Assembly (NCBI GenBank): GCA_030429925.1
Contig: JAUIGQ010000003.1
Coordinates: forward strand, 1 to 49,570
Length of the DNA stretch: 49,570 nt
Direction: 5' to 3'
From: Bacteroidia bacterium
GTDB taxonomy: Bacteria; Bacteroidota; Bacteroidia; Flavobacteriales_E; Vicingaceae
Position numbers and translations under genes: made by a program. Under the pieces are notes generated by a model. The model searched no databases and was not told the DNA's origin. It saw only the letters and a list, made by a program, of their open reading frames with translations. How positions within the stretch are numbered: the stretch's first letter is position 1; each line of letters starts with the position of its first letter. Positions 31,998 to 40,222 of this stretch are shown here, piece by piece.

Positions 31998-32297
31998 ATG
32001 AAAGATCTAAATATCAATATGGAGGAAATCAAAGCGTGGATAGGAAGGGCGCTGTTAGCTTTAATTACATACTTCCTGATGCAGATCAATGATAAGTTTA
32101 CTGATGTAGTAGATACACTAGATGAGCTTGTAATTAAAGTTGAGATCATCATTAATGAACAAGAAGAGATCTGGTCCGAAATAGATGATCTGAAATCTGA
32201 AACAGAGAAGCTTGAAAAAAAAGATCAAGAGTTTCAAAAAGGCATAATTGACTTTTACAGAACTAAGCAAAAAGAGAATCAACCTAGTACTAATTAA
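31998..32297 (+). CDS. Small membrane coiled-coil protein, possible holin or spanin-type
   Basis: A 99-residue protein with one membrane helix near residues 16-32 (GRALLALITYFLMQIND) followed by a coiled coil (LKSETEKLEKKDQEFQKGII). It lies 11 bases before the lysozyme gene, so a role in lysis is likely. A type II holin or an i-spanin fits the topology. No specific family is recognised. Confidence 0.55.
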   Translation: MKDLNINMEEIKAWIGRALLALITYFLMQINDKFTDVVDTLDELVIKVEIIINEQEEIWSEIDDLKSETEKLEKKDQEFQKGIIDFYRTKQKENQPSTN

Positions 32298-32307
32298 TTC
32301 ATATAAA

Positions 32308-32997
32308 ATGAAATCACTTAAAACAATTACCGGACTACTCTTAGTCTTCTTAACACTCAACACCATGGCAAATTTCCAACCGGCATTCGAAAAGACCGCC
32401 CAGATTGAGGGTGGCTATGTAAACCTCCCTTCAGACAGAGGAGGCGAAACAATTGATGGGATCTCAAGGAAGTTTCATCCCAATGCAAGAGTTTGGATTT
32501 TTGTTGATACTGTCAAGCAAGGAATCTCGCTTGAAGAGAATGAAACAGTCCATTCAAGAAGTTACTTTAATAAGATTGAGCATAGGCTTTCAAAGCTTCC
32601 CCAATTCAAGACCGCTGTAAAAGAGTTCTATAAATCGAAGTTTTGGGACACATTGAAACTTGATCTACTATCCTCACAATCAATTGCAGAGGAGTTATAT
32701 GATACAGCAGTGAATCAAGGGCCTTCAACATCGGTCAGGTACCTTCAGAGATCATTAAATCTTCTCAATAGGAATCAGTCAAGTTATAGAGATCTATCCG
32801 TTGATGGACAGCTTGGCCCGATCACACTGAAGACAGTAGAAGATTACTTCAGTTCCTACAGTCGGTACGGGCGGGACTTTGCAGTCCAAACCTTACTGAA
32901 GGCACTTAATGGAGAACAATACATTACCTATCGACAGATAGCTATCTCATCTCCCAGTCAGGAAATCAATTTTGCAGGCTGGCTGAGAAGGGTATAA
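32308..32997 (+). CDS. GH108 family endolysin with signal peptide
   Basis: A protein of 229 residues from the ATG at 32308. A signal peptide (MKSLKTITGLLLVFLTLN) is followed by the GH108 domain with catalytic Glu34 in AQIEGGYVNL and a DRGGETIDGIS motif, then QGPSTSVRYLQRSLN with the peptidoglycan-binding pattern near 165-190. GH108 enzymes are phage N-acetylmuramidases that degrade cell wall. The exported signal implies Sec-dependent release rather than strictly holin-controlled release. The tRNA gene follows by six bases. Confidence 0.85.
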   Translation: MKSLKTITGLLLVFLTLNTMANFQPAFEKTAQIEGGYVNLPSDRGGETIDGISRKFHPNARVWIFVDTVKQGISLEENETVHSRSYFNKIEHRLSKLPQFKTAVKEFYKSKFWDTLKLDLLSSQSIAEELYDTAVNQGPSTSVRYLQRSLNLLNRNQSSYRDLSVDGQLGPITLKTVEDYFSSYSRYGRDFAVQTLLKALNGEQYITYRQIAISSPSQEINFAGWLRRV

Positions 32998-33003
32998 AAG
33001 AAT

Positions 33004-33076
<73 letters not shown>

Positions 33077-33091
33077 CTAATAAAACAAGCA

Positions 33092-33619
33092 ATGGCTGAA
33101 AAGGAAAAGACAAAATTTGGAAAGTTTCTTCAGAAAGTAGGAGGAGTCTTTCCTGATATTCTTGAGGTTGGATTAACTGCTGCTGCAGGTAATCCAATTC
33201 AAGCCATCAAGCTTGTTAAGGATAAGCTAACCGGAGAGGCAGCAAAGGATAACGAAAACTCAAGAACTGCTACAGAGCTCATGATGGAGCTTGAGGCAAT
33301 GGAAAATGAGTTTTTAAAGGAGATGTATCAAGAAGATACTAAGAGGATCCTTTCTGCTCATGAACTTGAAAAAGTTCAGCTCGAGCAGTCAGATCTCTTT
33401 ACCAAAAGAGCTCGACCAACGAGACAGTACTTCTGGTTGCTATTCTTACTTGTATGCTATCCAGTTGCATCCTTTGTGGCTGGATCAGTAATTCCACTGC
33501 CTGAGATCGTTCTGATTGGAATGTTTGGAGACATGGGATTCTATGCCTATAAGAGAACTGAAGAAAAGATCAAATTGGGAGGTTCACTTCCAGAAATCAT
33601 AAATCAAAAATTGAGATAA
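33092..33619 (+). CDS. Holin-like protein (3-TM GTA/phage holin family)
   Basis: A 175-residue protein. An N-terminal part with IPDILEVGLTAAAGNPIQAIK-like segment, a long linker helix (ELMMELEAMENEFLKEMYQE), then RARPTRQYFWLLFLLVCYPV and a second hydrophobic helix near 140-155. The 'P.R..W' then membrane-helix order is that of the 3TM GTA holin family. It starts 16 bases after the tRNA and overlaps the next gene by one base. Confidence 0.75.
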   Translation: MAEKEKTKFGKFLQKVGGVFPDILEVGLTAAAGNPIQAIKLVKDKLTGEAAKDNENSRTATELMMELEAMENEFLKEMYQEDTKRILSAHELEKVQLEQSDLFTKRARPTRQYFWLLFLLVCYPVASFVAGSVIPLPEIVLIGMFGDMGFYAYKRTEEKIKLGGSLPEIINQKLR

Positions 33620-34071
33620 TGTCAAGAGCGGATAAAGTATTCAAAGGCAATAAGAGTTTGAACAAGTTGTTCCAAACTTCAGATGGACAATGTTTTCCAG
33701 TAAAGAGTGATGCTAGGAATCACTCAAGATCACTTTCTGATCAAATTATCAAAGAGATTCATAGAAGCGGCAAAACTGAAAAGGTAAAGGAAAAGAAAGC
33801 TCCTGATTCTGGTCAAGTCGAAAACTCCAATCCGGGAGGACAAATGACAGATGATCAGATCATCCTTCGCTTGGTTCAAGACAACACAGTTGAAGAGAAT
33901 CTAAAGATCGCAGCTGATCATAAAGTGCCTGAAGCAGAGCTTAAGGGAGCCAATGAGGAGGAAATTGCAAGAGCCATTTTGAAGTATGCAACTGAATCAG
34001 AAAAAGAGTTGATCATTCAGAAGATCGAAGAGGGCTCTGAAGAGGAAGAAGAAGAAAAAACCGGAGAGTAA
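33619..34071 (+). CDS. Late phage protein, unknown, acidic C-terminus
   Basis: A 150-residue protein: basic N-terminus (MSRADKVFKGNKSLNKLF), a low-complexity middle (KEKKAPDSGQVENSNPGGQM) and an acidic, helical end (GSEEEEEEKTGE). It sits between the holin-like and sheath genes. Not recognised. Confidence 0.55.
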   Translation: MSRADKVFKGNKSLNKLFQTSDGQCFPVKSDARNHSRSLSDQIIKEIHRSGKTEKVKEKKAPDSGQVENSNPGGQMTDDQIILRLVQDNTVEENLKIAADHKVPEAELKGANEEEIARAILKYATESEKELIIQKIEEGSEEEEEEKTGE

Positions 34072-34072
34072 G

Positions 34073-35290
34073 ATGGGAAAAATTAATACAATAATCGAGA
34101 ACGGAGGATTCTCCAGAAGAGTGCCATCTGAAGATGGTAATGCTGGATTTGTCTTTGGTGGAGTTGCAGCTTCAGGACTTGCCTTAGATACCGTTTCTCC
34201 GGTTATGACATCCATTGAGGAAGCTGAAGCATTAGGTATTGATGTTGCATACGACACCACAAATGTTGTATTGGTTCACGAGCATTTGAAAAGGTTCTGG
34301 AAAAGAAATCCGGGGACTAAGGTGTGGATTATGTTGGTTGCTCAAGGCACTCTTCTATCTGCCATGGCAGATGTGAACAATGCCTATATGAATACGCTGA
34401 TCCAAGAAACTGAAGGAAAGATCAAGATTATTGGATTGGTTTTGAACCCTGCAGCACCCTATGCTCCAGACGTAACATCCGGATTAGATGATGATACTGC
34501 TACTGCTGTTGCTAAAGCTCAGGAGACTGCAGATGCTCAAGCTGAGAAATATAGAGATGTTCTTGTAGTAATTGAAGGTAAATCATTAACCGGTACTGCA
34601 GCAGCTCTTACAGATCTGAGAGCAGCTGATCAGAGAAATGTAATGGTCACTACCCTATCAGATCCTATTCTTTGGGAATTGAATGCGCTTCACGAATCTC
34701 ACGCTGCAGTAGGAGATGTAGTTGGATTACTTTCAGCAGCAAGAGTTCATGAGAACATTGGATGGCCAGAAAAATTCAACCTTCAGGATAAGGCTAATGG
34801 CTACTTTGAGACTGTTGGAATGAGTGACGGTGAACTTGCTGGAACAAGAGAAGCTGAATTTGATACACTCAACCAAAAGGGCATTGCATTCGGTAGAAAG
34901 TACCCTCAGCAAGATGGAGTTTATATGCATGACGCACCATCATGTGATGTGTTGGTAAGTGACTATGCATATGCAACAGAAACTCGAGTTGTAAATAAAG
35001 CGAAGCTTCTTACCTACAATGCATTGTTTCCAAAGGTGAACTCTCCTGTAAAGGTTGATGCTAAAACAGGTCAGATCGATAGAGAAACGATCGCAGCATG
35101 GGAAGCATTGGCTCAGAGAGAGCTGGACGCTATGGCCAGAGATGGAGAGATCAGCGGAGGAGAAGCATATATTGATCCTGCTCAGAATGTCACTTCAACC
35201 GGAAAAGTTATTGTGAAGATCAAGATTGTTTCTATCGCTACCGGTAGAACTATTGAGATCTCTATTGGATTCACTAAAAGTCTAAACTAA
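34073..35290 (+). CDS. Contractile tail sheath protein (DUF2586-like)
   Basis: A 405-residue protein at the sheath position, just before the tail tube. Features are a Gly/Ala-rich N-terminus (GFVFGGVAASGLALDTVSPV), a central PDVTSGLDDDTATAVAKAQE helix and the closing ISGGEAYIDPAQNVTST strand, as in Mu-like sheaths of the DUF2586 group. The sheath surrounds the tube and contracts to inject DNA, so the phage should be a myovirus-type. Confidence 0.8.
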   Translation: MGKINTIIENGGFSRRVPSEDGNAGFVFGGVAASGLALDTVSPVMTSIEEAEALGIDVAYDTTNVVLVHEHLKRFWKRNPGTKVWIMLVAQGTLLSAMADVNNAYMNTLIQETEGKIKIIGLVLNPAAPYAPDVTSGLDDDTATAVAKAQETADAQAEKYRDVLVVIEGKSLTGTAAALTDLRAADQRNVMVTTLSDPILWELNALHESHAAVGDVVGLLSAARVHENIGWPEKFNLQDKANGYFETVGMSDGELAGTREAEFDTLNQKGIAFGRKYPQQDGVYMHDAPSCDVLVSDYAYATETRVVNKAKLLTYNALFPKVNSPVKVDAKTGQIDRETIAAWEALAQRELDAMARDGEISGGEAYIDPAQNVTSTGKVIVKIKIVSIATGRTIEISIGFTKSLN

Positions 35291-35291
35291 A

Positions 35292-35720
35292 ATGGCAAAA
35301 GGTCAAGTTTTAATCAATGGAGATGGGTATTCAAGTGCAGATGTTAGCTGCAATTTACTTGGAAGAACTATTGAAGGATTGAGAGCTATCAATTTTTCAA
35401 CATCTCAGGTAAAAGAAGACACTCCCGGGCGTGGAGGGGAATCAGTTGAGAGAATTAGAGGGAATAAGTCAAGAAGCGGATCAATTAGAGTAACTGCAAA
35501 AGAAGCAGCTGCTATTAAGAGATCACTTCCACCCAATAAAGACATTACTGATGTTGCACCATTTCCAATCGTATTGACAATTGTTAATGAAAGCAATGTC
35601 CCAGTGATTTATACTCTGAATTATGCAGAATTTACAGGAGACGGCTTTCAGATGGATGCCGGAACAGCTGGAATGGAAGAAGAATTTCCACTAATTATTG
35701 GATCAATAATAGTAACATAA
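35292..35720 (+). CDS. Tail tube protein
   Basis: A 142-residue beta-rich protein right after the sheath gene (AKGQVLINGDGYSSADVSCN; VKEDTPGRGGESVERIRGNK; YAEFTGDGFQMDAGTAGMEE). Size and position match the tube that forms the channel of a contractile tail. The start is one base after the sheath stop. Confidence 0.7.
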   Translation: MAKGQVLINGDGYSSADVSCNLLGRTIEGLRAINFSTSQVKEDTPGRGGESVERIRGNKSRSGSIRVTAKEAAAIKRSLPPNKDITDVAPFPIVLTIVNESNVPVIYTLNYAEFTGDGFQMDAGTAGMEEEFPLIIGSIIVT

Positions 35721-35721
35721 G

Positions 35722-36090
35722 ATGAATAAGAAATCAACAGCAGCAAAAGACCTCCTACCGGGAGGCATAACCAAGGAGCAATTGCAAGCTTGGAAAAGAG
35801 ATTATCCAGAAGGCGTAAATGTTCTTGAAGTTCAAATTGAGCCCAAAGAAGAAGGCAAGGATCCTGAGAAGGCAACCATCTATGTGATGGATCCTTTCAA
35901 CAAGCCTGAGATCGTCACTGAAGCTATGGGCAAGGAATCTAAGTTTGAGCAAATGGATTACCTCTTTGCAAGATGTTTCCTTGGTGGAGACAAGGAGGTT
36001 GTATTTGGGAGCAAGAAAGCAAAGTTTGCTGCTGCCCTTGAGAACTTCTCATTGGTTGAAATCTACGAGGCTAGCATAAAAAAGGCTTAA
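35722..36090 (+). CDS. Tail assembly chaperone, short form (G-like)
   Basis: A 122-residue protein between tail tube and tail structural genes, where the G-type chaperone of contractile and long-tailed phages sits. It ends at IYEASIKKA with the stop at 36088-36090. The last codons contain the slippery heptamer A AAA AAG, so a fraction of ribosomes should continue in the -1 frame (see 35722-36272). Chaperones of this type hold the tape measure before tail assembly. Confidence 0.8.
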   Translation: MNKKSTAAKDLLPGGITKEQLQAWKRDYPEGVNVLEVQIEPKEEGKDPEKATIYVMDPFNKPEIVTEAMGKESKFEQMDYLFARCFLGGDKEVVFGSKKAKFAAALENFSLVEIYEASIKKA

Positions 36091-36272
36091 ACTCCTTCAG
36101 TCTTCCGGATGACCCGGAGGAGTTTGATCTAGCCCATGTTTATGCATTGATCAGTTTCTACTTGCACATACCCTTTCCGGAGGAGTTGAAAAAGGAAGTA
36201 CTGAATCAAAAGTGGGCTCAAGCAAAATGGGTTCATAAAATGAACATTAATCTAAAGATAAGAGGTGGCTGA
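35722..36272 (+). CDS. Tail assembly chaperone, -1 frameshift product (G-T fusion)
   Basis: After the slip at 36078-36084 the -1 frame stays open for 62 codons from 36084 to the TGA at 36270-36272, giving a fused protein of about 183 residues. The extension (GLNSFSLPDDPEEFDLAHVY, then FPEELKKEVLNQKWAQ) has no ATG start of its own in a usable place, so frameshifting is the best way to express it. The next gene's GTG at 36265 overlaps its stop. The fused long form is the usual tape-measure-binding partner. Confidence 0.78.
36078..36125 (+). promoter_or_regulatory. Programmed -1 ribosomal frameshift signal
   Basis: Slippery heptamer A AAA AAG at 36078-36084 is in the right phase (ATA AAA AAG) and identical to the dnaX site. 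Four bases later a hairpin starts: AAACTCC (36089-36095) with GGAGTTT (36119-36125), topped by TCCGG (36104-36108) with CCGGA (36114-36118). Distance and strength suit a stimulatory structure. Confidence 0.82.
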
Positions 36273-36840
36273 CATTGCCTTTAATATTGTTGAGTTGACG
36301 CGGCAGGTATTCGGTCTAGGAGCTATTTCAATCTCCGGTTCGAGCCTGCCGCGCTCGATTGAATACGATGGGATTGAAACCATCAATCTAGAAGGTAATT
36401 ATCCAAAAAGCCGACTTCTTGGCAATCCCGTATTAGATACAGTTCTCTTCAAACAAAACATCAACGGAGAGCCATTTGAGTACTTCTTAGACAGAGCTCC
36501 AGTTATCTCTGTTAATCAACCTAGCCATATAGTCTATTCAAGAGTAAGAAGAAGAAGAGGTAATGTAAAGGAGATTATAAATCTAGGGGACTATGTAGGT
36601 AAGATCGAAGGGATCATTGCTAATGTCGATTCCAATGATCCACCTTATGAAGAAATGGCTGAGATGGACAAGTTGAAAAGTACTCAGCCATGGGAAGTTG
36701 AGTCTGATCTATTTGCAGCCTTGGAGATCTTCTATTTAGTAATCAAGGATGTAAAATTTCCAGCTTATAGAGGAATGGGTAACAGTCAACCTTATGTGAT
36801 TGAATTCATCAGTGATGAACCAATAGTTCTTGAGATCTAA
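36265..36840 (+). CDS. Tail protein between chaperone and baseplate hub (DUF6046-like)
   Basis: A 191-residue protein with GTG start overlapping the end of the frameshift product. It has a beta-rich N-terminus (QVFGLGAISISGSSLPRSIE) and a YSRVRRRRGNVKEIINLGDY segment. The pattern resembles DUF6046 of Bacteroidota phages, but I hold this loosely. It precedes the baseplate hub gene, so a tail-baseplate connector is likely. A 9-bp inverted repeat (36299-36307 with 36345-36353) lies within its early codons. Confidence 0.55.
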   Translation: MADIAFNIVELTRQVFGLGAISISGSSLPRSIEYDGIETINLEGNYPKSRLLGNPVLDTVLFKQNINGEPFEYFLDRAPVISVNQPSHIVYSRVRRRRGNVKEIINLGDYVGKIEGIIANVDSNDPPYEEMAEMDKLKSTQPWEVESDLFAALEIFYLVIKDVKFPAYRGMGNSQPYVIEFISDEPIVLEI

Positions 36841-37790
36841 TGGAGCCTACAATGAAAATACGAATTGGAGATCTTCCTGAACTAGACTTCTTGATCAATT
36901 TAGAGATAGACTCAAGCTGGAGGCAATTAACAGACTTTGGACATTTGGTCCTTCCAAGAAACATTCAGACTCTCTCCGGAAAGGATATTGCAAAACTGAT
37001 CAAGAGATCGGATCCCATTGAGATCGATCTTGGATACAATGGCAATAATGAGCTTGAGTTTAAAGGCTTTGTAACAGATGTAACTGCAGGATATCCGATT
37101 GTTATCAACTTTGAAGATTCAATGTTTCTTCTAAAGAAGCAGCCAGTATCCATTTCCGGAAAGTCAACTACACTGAAAAACCTAGTTTCTCAAATCCTCC
37201 CTGCAGGGATCAAATCTGAAGTTGTTAATGCTGAGATCGGAGCTTATAGGTATAGTAAGGTTACTGCAGCACAAATCCTGCAGCAATTGAGAGAAGAAAG
37301 AGGCATTTATTCATGGTTTAGAAATGAGGTGCTGCATGTTGGTTTTGCTTATGACTTCTCCTACTCTACTATCAATTATGATTTTGAGCAAAACATCAAA
37401 GAATCTGGCAACCAGCTTCAGTATAGATTTGGAGATGAGCAGAACTTCAAAGTAAATGCAATCTCTATTCTTCCGGACAACACCAAGATCGAAACCACCA
37501 TTGGTGATAATGATGGAGAGACCAGAACCCTTCACTTCTACAACATCAAAACAGAATCTGAGCTGAAGCGAATTGCCACACAAGAGCTGGATAAGCTAAA
37601 ACAGGATGGCTGGAGAGGAAGGTTTAGAACTTTTGGTCTGCCTCGAGCAAAGCATGGAGATCTTGCTGTGATCACTGATCCTGACTTTCCAGAATACAAT
37701 AGAGGAACTCACTTTATTGATAGAGTAAAGACTTTTAGTGGCATTCATGGGTATTATAGAATCATAACACCGGGGAGGATCGCAGCATGA
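36840..37790 (+). CDS. Baseplate hub protein (late control gene D-type)
   Basis: A 316-residue protein like gpD/hub proteins: an N-terminal LPELDFLINLEIDSSWRQLT part, LEFKGFVTDVTAGYPIVINF, an insert with RYSKVTAAQILQQLREERGI, and a C-terminal RTFGLPRAKHGDLAVITDPD segment. In contractile tails the hub sits at the centre of the baseplate, over the spike. The genes on both sides overlap it by one to four bases. Confidence 0.75.
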   Translation: MEPTMKIRIGDLPELDFLINLEIDSSWRQLTDFGHLVLPRNIQTLSGKDIAKLIKRSDPIEIDLGYNGNNELEFKGFVTDVTAGYPIVINFEDSMFLLKKQPVSISGKSTTLKNLVSQILPAGIKSEVVNAEIGAYRYSKVTAAQILQQLREERGIYSWFRNEVLHVGFAYDFSYSTINYDFEQNIKESGNQLQYRFGDEQNFKVNAISILPDNTKIETTIGDNDGETRTLHFYNIKTESELKRIATQELDKLKQDGWRGRFRTFGLPRAKHGDLAVITDPDFPEYNRGTHFIDRVKTFSGIHGYYRIITPGRIAA

Positions 37791-38302
37791 CTTTAGGAGA
37801 AGCCTTCCATATGTTATTCAGTAAGTATATCAAAAGTGACTTGATCAGAGGAACTGTCAAGTCTATTGATAAACCAACTAACACTTGTGTAGTAACTCCA
37901 GTTGATGGTGGAGCTGATTACGTTGACGTAAAATTAACGGCTCAGGAAGGAGATATTAAGAGCTCTATACTCTTATACCCTAGGAAAGGCTCAACCGTTT
38001 TTATAGGGCTAATAAATGGCAATCAAGCTGATTCATTCGTTGCTCAGTTCACAGACATTGAAGAGATCATTTTTCAAGATGGAAAAAATGGCGGACTATG
38101 TATAACTCCAGAGCTTGTTACACAACTTGGCAGGATGTCGCAAAGAATAGATCTTATATATAATGCCATCCAAGCAGGAGTGCCGGCAACTGGTGCCCCG
38201 GATTCTGGTGCAGCACTCAAGTCAACCATTCTTGCAGTACTGAATACTCCTCTACCTAAAGAAGACTTCACAAAAATTGAGAACAAAAGCTTCAAGCACT
38301 AA
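37787..38302 (+). CDS. Baseplate spike/gpV-like protein
   Basis: A 171-residue protein at the spike position behind the hub. It has a conserved-looking OB-like core (GTVKSIDKPTNTCVVTPVDG, KSSILLYPRKGSTVFIGLIN). Spike proteins pierce the outer membrane. The helical spike tip found in Mu gp45 is not obvious. The start overlaps the hub stop by four bases. Confidence 0.55.
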   Translation: MTLGEAFHMLFSKYIKSDLIRGTVKSIDKPTNTCVVTPVDGGADYVDVKLTAQEGDIKSSILLYPRKGSTVFIGLINGNQADSFVAQFTDIEEIIFQDGKNGGLCITPELVTQLGRMSQRIDLIYNAIQAGVPATGAPDSGAALKSTILAVLNTPLPKEDFTKIENKSFKH

Positions 38303-38601
38303 TGAAAGGGATACTAACAGATGATAATGGCTTTGTAATACTTGCTGGAGGTTTTGCTTCAGCTGACATTGATAATCAATGTCTAAAAGCGATCGCATTA
38401 CAGTCTCCCGGACATGCCGGCAACTCCCCTTACCTGGGAATCAATTTGAGAAAGTATATCAATGCCCCGGGAGAGAGCAAAGTGCTTAATCAATTAAAGA
38501 GGACCGCCAAGCTGAATATGAAACTGGATGGCTTTGAGGACCGGGAAATTGATGTTAAGGAATATCCAGTTGTACGATTAAAGGGAAAGATCTATGGCTA
38601 A
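38302..38601 (+). CDS. Small baseplate protein, gp46/W-like by position
   Basis: A 99-residue protein after the spike and before the LysM-like gene (GGFASADIDNQCLKAIALQS; LRKYINAPGESKVLNQLKR). Size and place fit a baseplate wedge protein of the gp25/W type, but sequence support is weak. Overlaps the previous stop by one base and the next gene by eight bases. Confidence 0.45.
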   Translation: MKGILTDDNGFVILAGGFASADIDNQCLKAIALQSPGHAGNSPYLGINLRKYINAPGESKVLNQLKRTAKLNMKLDGFEDREIDVKEYPVVRLKGKIYG

Positions 38602-38878
38602 GGTAGAAGAAGGTCAAACACTTCATGATTTATGCATTCAGCATTATGGCAGTTATGATGGGCTAGCTGATTTAATCAAACTGAACCCCGGAGTAATTAC
38701 TTCAGTTGATCAGATGCTACCGGTAGGAACAGAGCTAATAATTGGTGTAGCCATCGATCAGGATCTTGTCAACTATTACAAGGCCAATGGTCTAACAATA
38801 GTGAGTGGATTAGAAGGGCTGCAGCAGGCAGGAAGTCAAGGAGTATTTGGAGATGAATTTTCAGAAGAATTTGCATAG
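38594..38878 (+). CDS. LysM-type small tail protein
   Basis: A 94-residue protein dominated by one LysM-like unit: VEEGQTLHDLCIQHYGSYDG, LADLIKLNPGVIT, MLPVGTELIIGVAIDQ. LysM modules in tails usually bind peptidoglycan or connect to the tube. In Mu-like phages a LysM protein often lies near the baseplate hub. It overlaps the preceding gene by eight bases. Confidence 0.75.
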   Translation: MAKVEEGQTLHDLCIQHYGSYDGLADLIKLNPGVITSVDQMLPVGTELIIGVAIDQDLVNYYKANGLTIVSGLEGLQQAGSQGVFGDEFSEEFA

Positions 38879-38880
38879 AT

Positions 38881-39240
38881 ATGGAATCATTTAAGAAAGG
38901 TGAAGATATAAGTATTGATCTCGAATGGAAAGGAGCTGATGATCAGCCAGTCCTTCCAAGTTCCCTTGTTGACTATGAAATCAAAGTCTATTCTATGGAT
39001 GACAATACCAATGAGGTATTGGTCTTTGCAAAAGATGAAGTCGGAGCTGAAAAGCCGATCGAAGTTGTAAGTGATCCTGATGGAGAGGTAAGAATCAAGT
39101 TTGATAGAACATGGAGTGCTGTAGCTGAAGCAACCAACTATATCGCAGACATATATTGGTATTATAACGAGCCACAAGGAGTTGATGGTAAGGATCTCGA
39201 AATCATCTCAGGTATTGAATTATTTGAGTTACAAGACTAA
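38881..39240 (+). CDS. Tail/baseplate protein with BppU-like pattern, tentative
   Basis: A 119-residue beta-rich protein (GEDISIDLEWKGADDQPVLP; DPDGEVRIKFDRTW; NYIADIYWYYNEPQG). The strand pattern, with a polarity change and a WxxY-rich second half, resembles N-terminal domains of baseplate-attached fibre proteins (BppU type), but I am not certain. The stop overlaps the next start by one base. Confidence 0.4.
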   Translation: MESFKKGEDISIDLEWKGADDQPVLPSSLVDYEIKVYSMDDNTNEVLVFAKDEVGAEKPIEVVSDPDGEVRIKFDRTWSAVAEATNYIADIYWYYNEPQGVDGKDLEIISGIELFELQD

Positions 39241-39983
39241 TGAGCGAGGTAATTGTAAAAGCTAGAGATAAGAAGATCATAGGAGTTAAGAGTCCTGTAA
39301 TCCAATACAATCCACCTGATATTGTGCCGGCTGCCGGCATTCAATACAACTCTCTTATTTCTGGATGGTCCGGCTTTAAAACAAGCTATGATGTTGGAGA
39401 TGAAGCATGGCGATATGGCCAAGGTCATTTTGATGATCATGTTCTACCTAATCCAGCTGTTGTAATGTCTCTTGATTGGAACTCTCCGGATCCGATGAGG
39501 ACGCTTTTACCAGATAACATCTTTGGTAATAAGAACCGCTTTACTGCACCGGATGGAACACAGAATTATGTCTCATTTGCTGTTGCAACTTATGCTGAGC
39601 CAATGGCCATCATTCTTGATCACTTGTATGGTCAAGCAATGGTGCTTCCTTATAATCAATCAGGATTTGCAAATCAATCTAGTTTTCAATCCTCTAGAGA
39701 TGCAGCACTTGCAATTAATGAGCAAGGCTATTCTTCCTTTCATGTTATGACTATTAAGGAAATAAAGAGACTGGCTGATATGGAAGGAGGAGATGCATTT
39801 AACAAAGCTCCTTTTAACATAGACTACAGCGGAAGGGTATTAGGTTCTTCTTCGCCAAGATATGACAATACCGATGAAGTAATCGACTATTTCCCAATGA
39901 GAGGAACAAGCTCTACAACATTAAAAACAGCAAATAGAAACTACCTTTTTATAAAAAACATTCAACAAACTCTGCAGCCATGA
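39240..39983 (+). CDS. Fibre-associated protein with Lcl C-terminal/DUF1566-like domain
   Basis: A 247-residue protein. The segment GNKNRFTAPDGTQNY, then IILDHLYGQAMVLPYNQSGF, ALAINEQGYSSFHVMTIKEI and KRLADMEGG follows the pattern of the DUF1566/Lcl domain, which is found on surface-binding proteins and phage fibres. Its exact ligand is unknown. It probably belongs to the adsorption apparatus. Overlaps the next gene by four bases. Confidence 0.6.
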   Translation: MSEVIVKARDKKIIGVKSPVIQYNPPDIVPAAGIQYNSLISGWSGFKTSYDVGDEAWRYGQGHFDDHVLPNPAVVMSLDWNSPDPMRTLLPDNIFGNKNRFTAPDGTQNYVSFAVATYAEPMAIILDHLYGQAMVLPYNQSGFANQSSFQSSRDAALAINEQGYSSFHVMTIKEIKRLADMEGGDAFNKAPFNIDYSGRVLGSSSPRYDNTDEVIDYFPMRGTSSTTLKTANRNYLFIKNIQQTLQP

Positions 39984-40222
39984 TGAAATCAAATAATTCA
40001 GAACAAGTTGTTCAGGATCTAATCTTGAACAAACCAACAGCTGAGATAAAGAGTGTTTCCTATGATTGGGAAACCAACATTGCAAAGGTTGGAGTACTCT
40101 TTAAAGAAGAAAATGCAAGGATCTCACATATGAGATATTGGGAGCAAGAAACGAATGGCCAAGAAGTCACTGCAACTCAAATTGAAGATTTTATTTCTAA
40201 TGAACTAAACGATTTTGAATAA
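39980..40222 (+). CDS. Small tail-region protein, unknown
   Basis: An 80-residue protein (KPTAEIKSVSYDWETNIAKV; HMRYWEQETNGQEVTATQIE), overlapping the genes on both sides by four and one bases. It may be a chaperone for the fibre encoded next. Not recognised. Confidence 0.45.
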   Translation: MMKSNNSEQVVQDLILNKPTAEIKSVSYDWETNIAKVGVLFKEENARISHMRYWEQETNGQEVTATQIEDFISNELNDFE

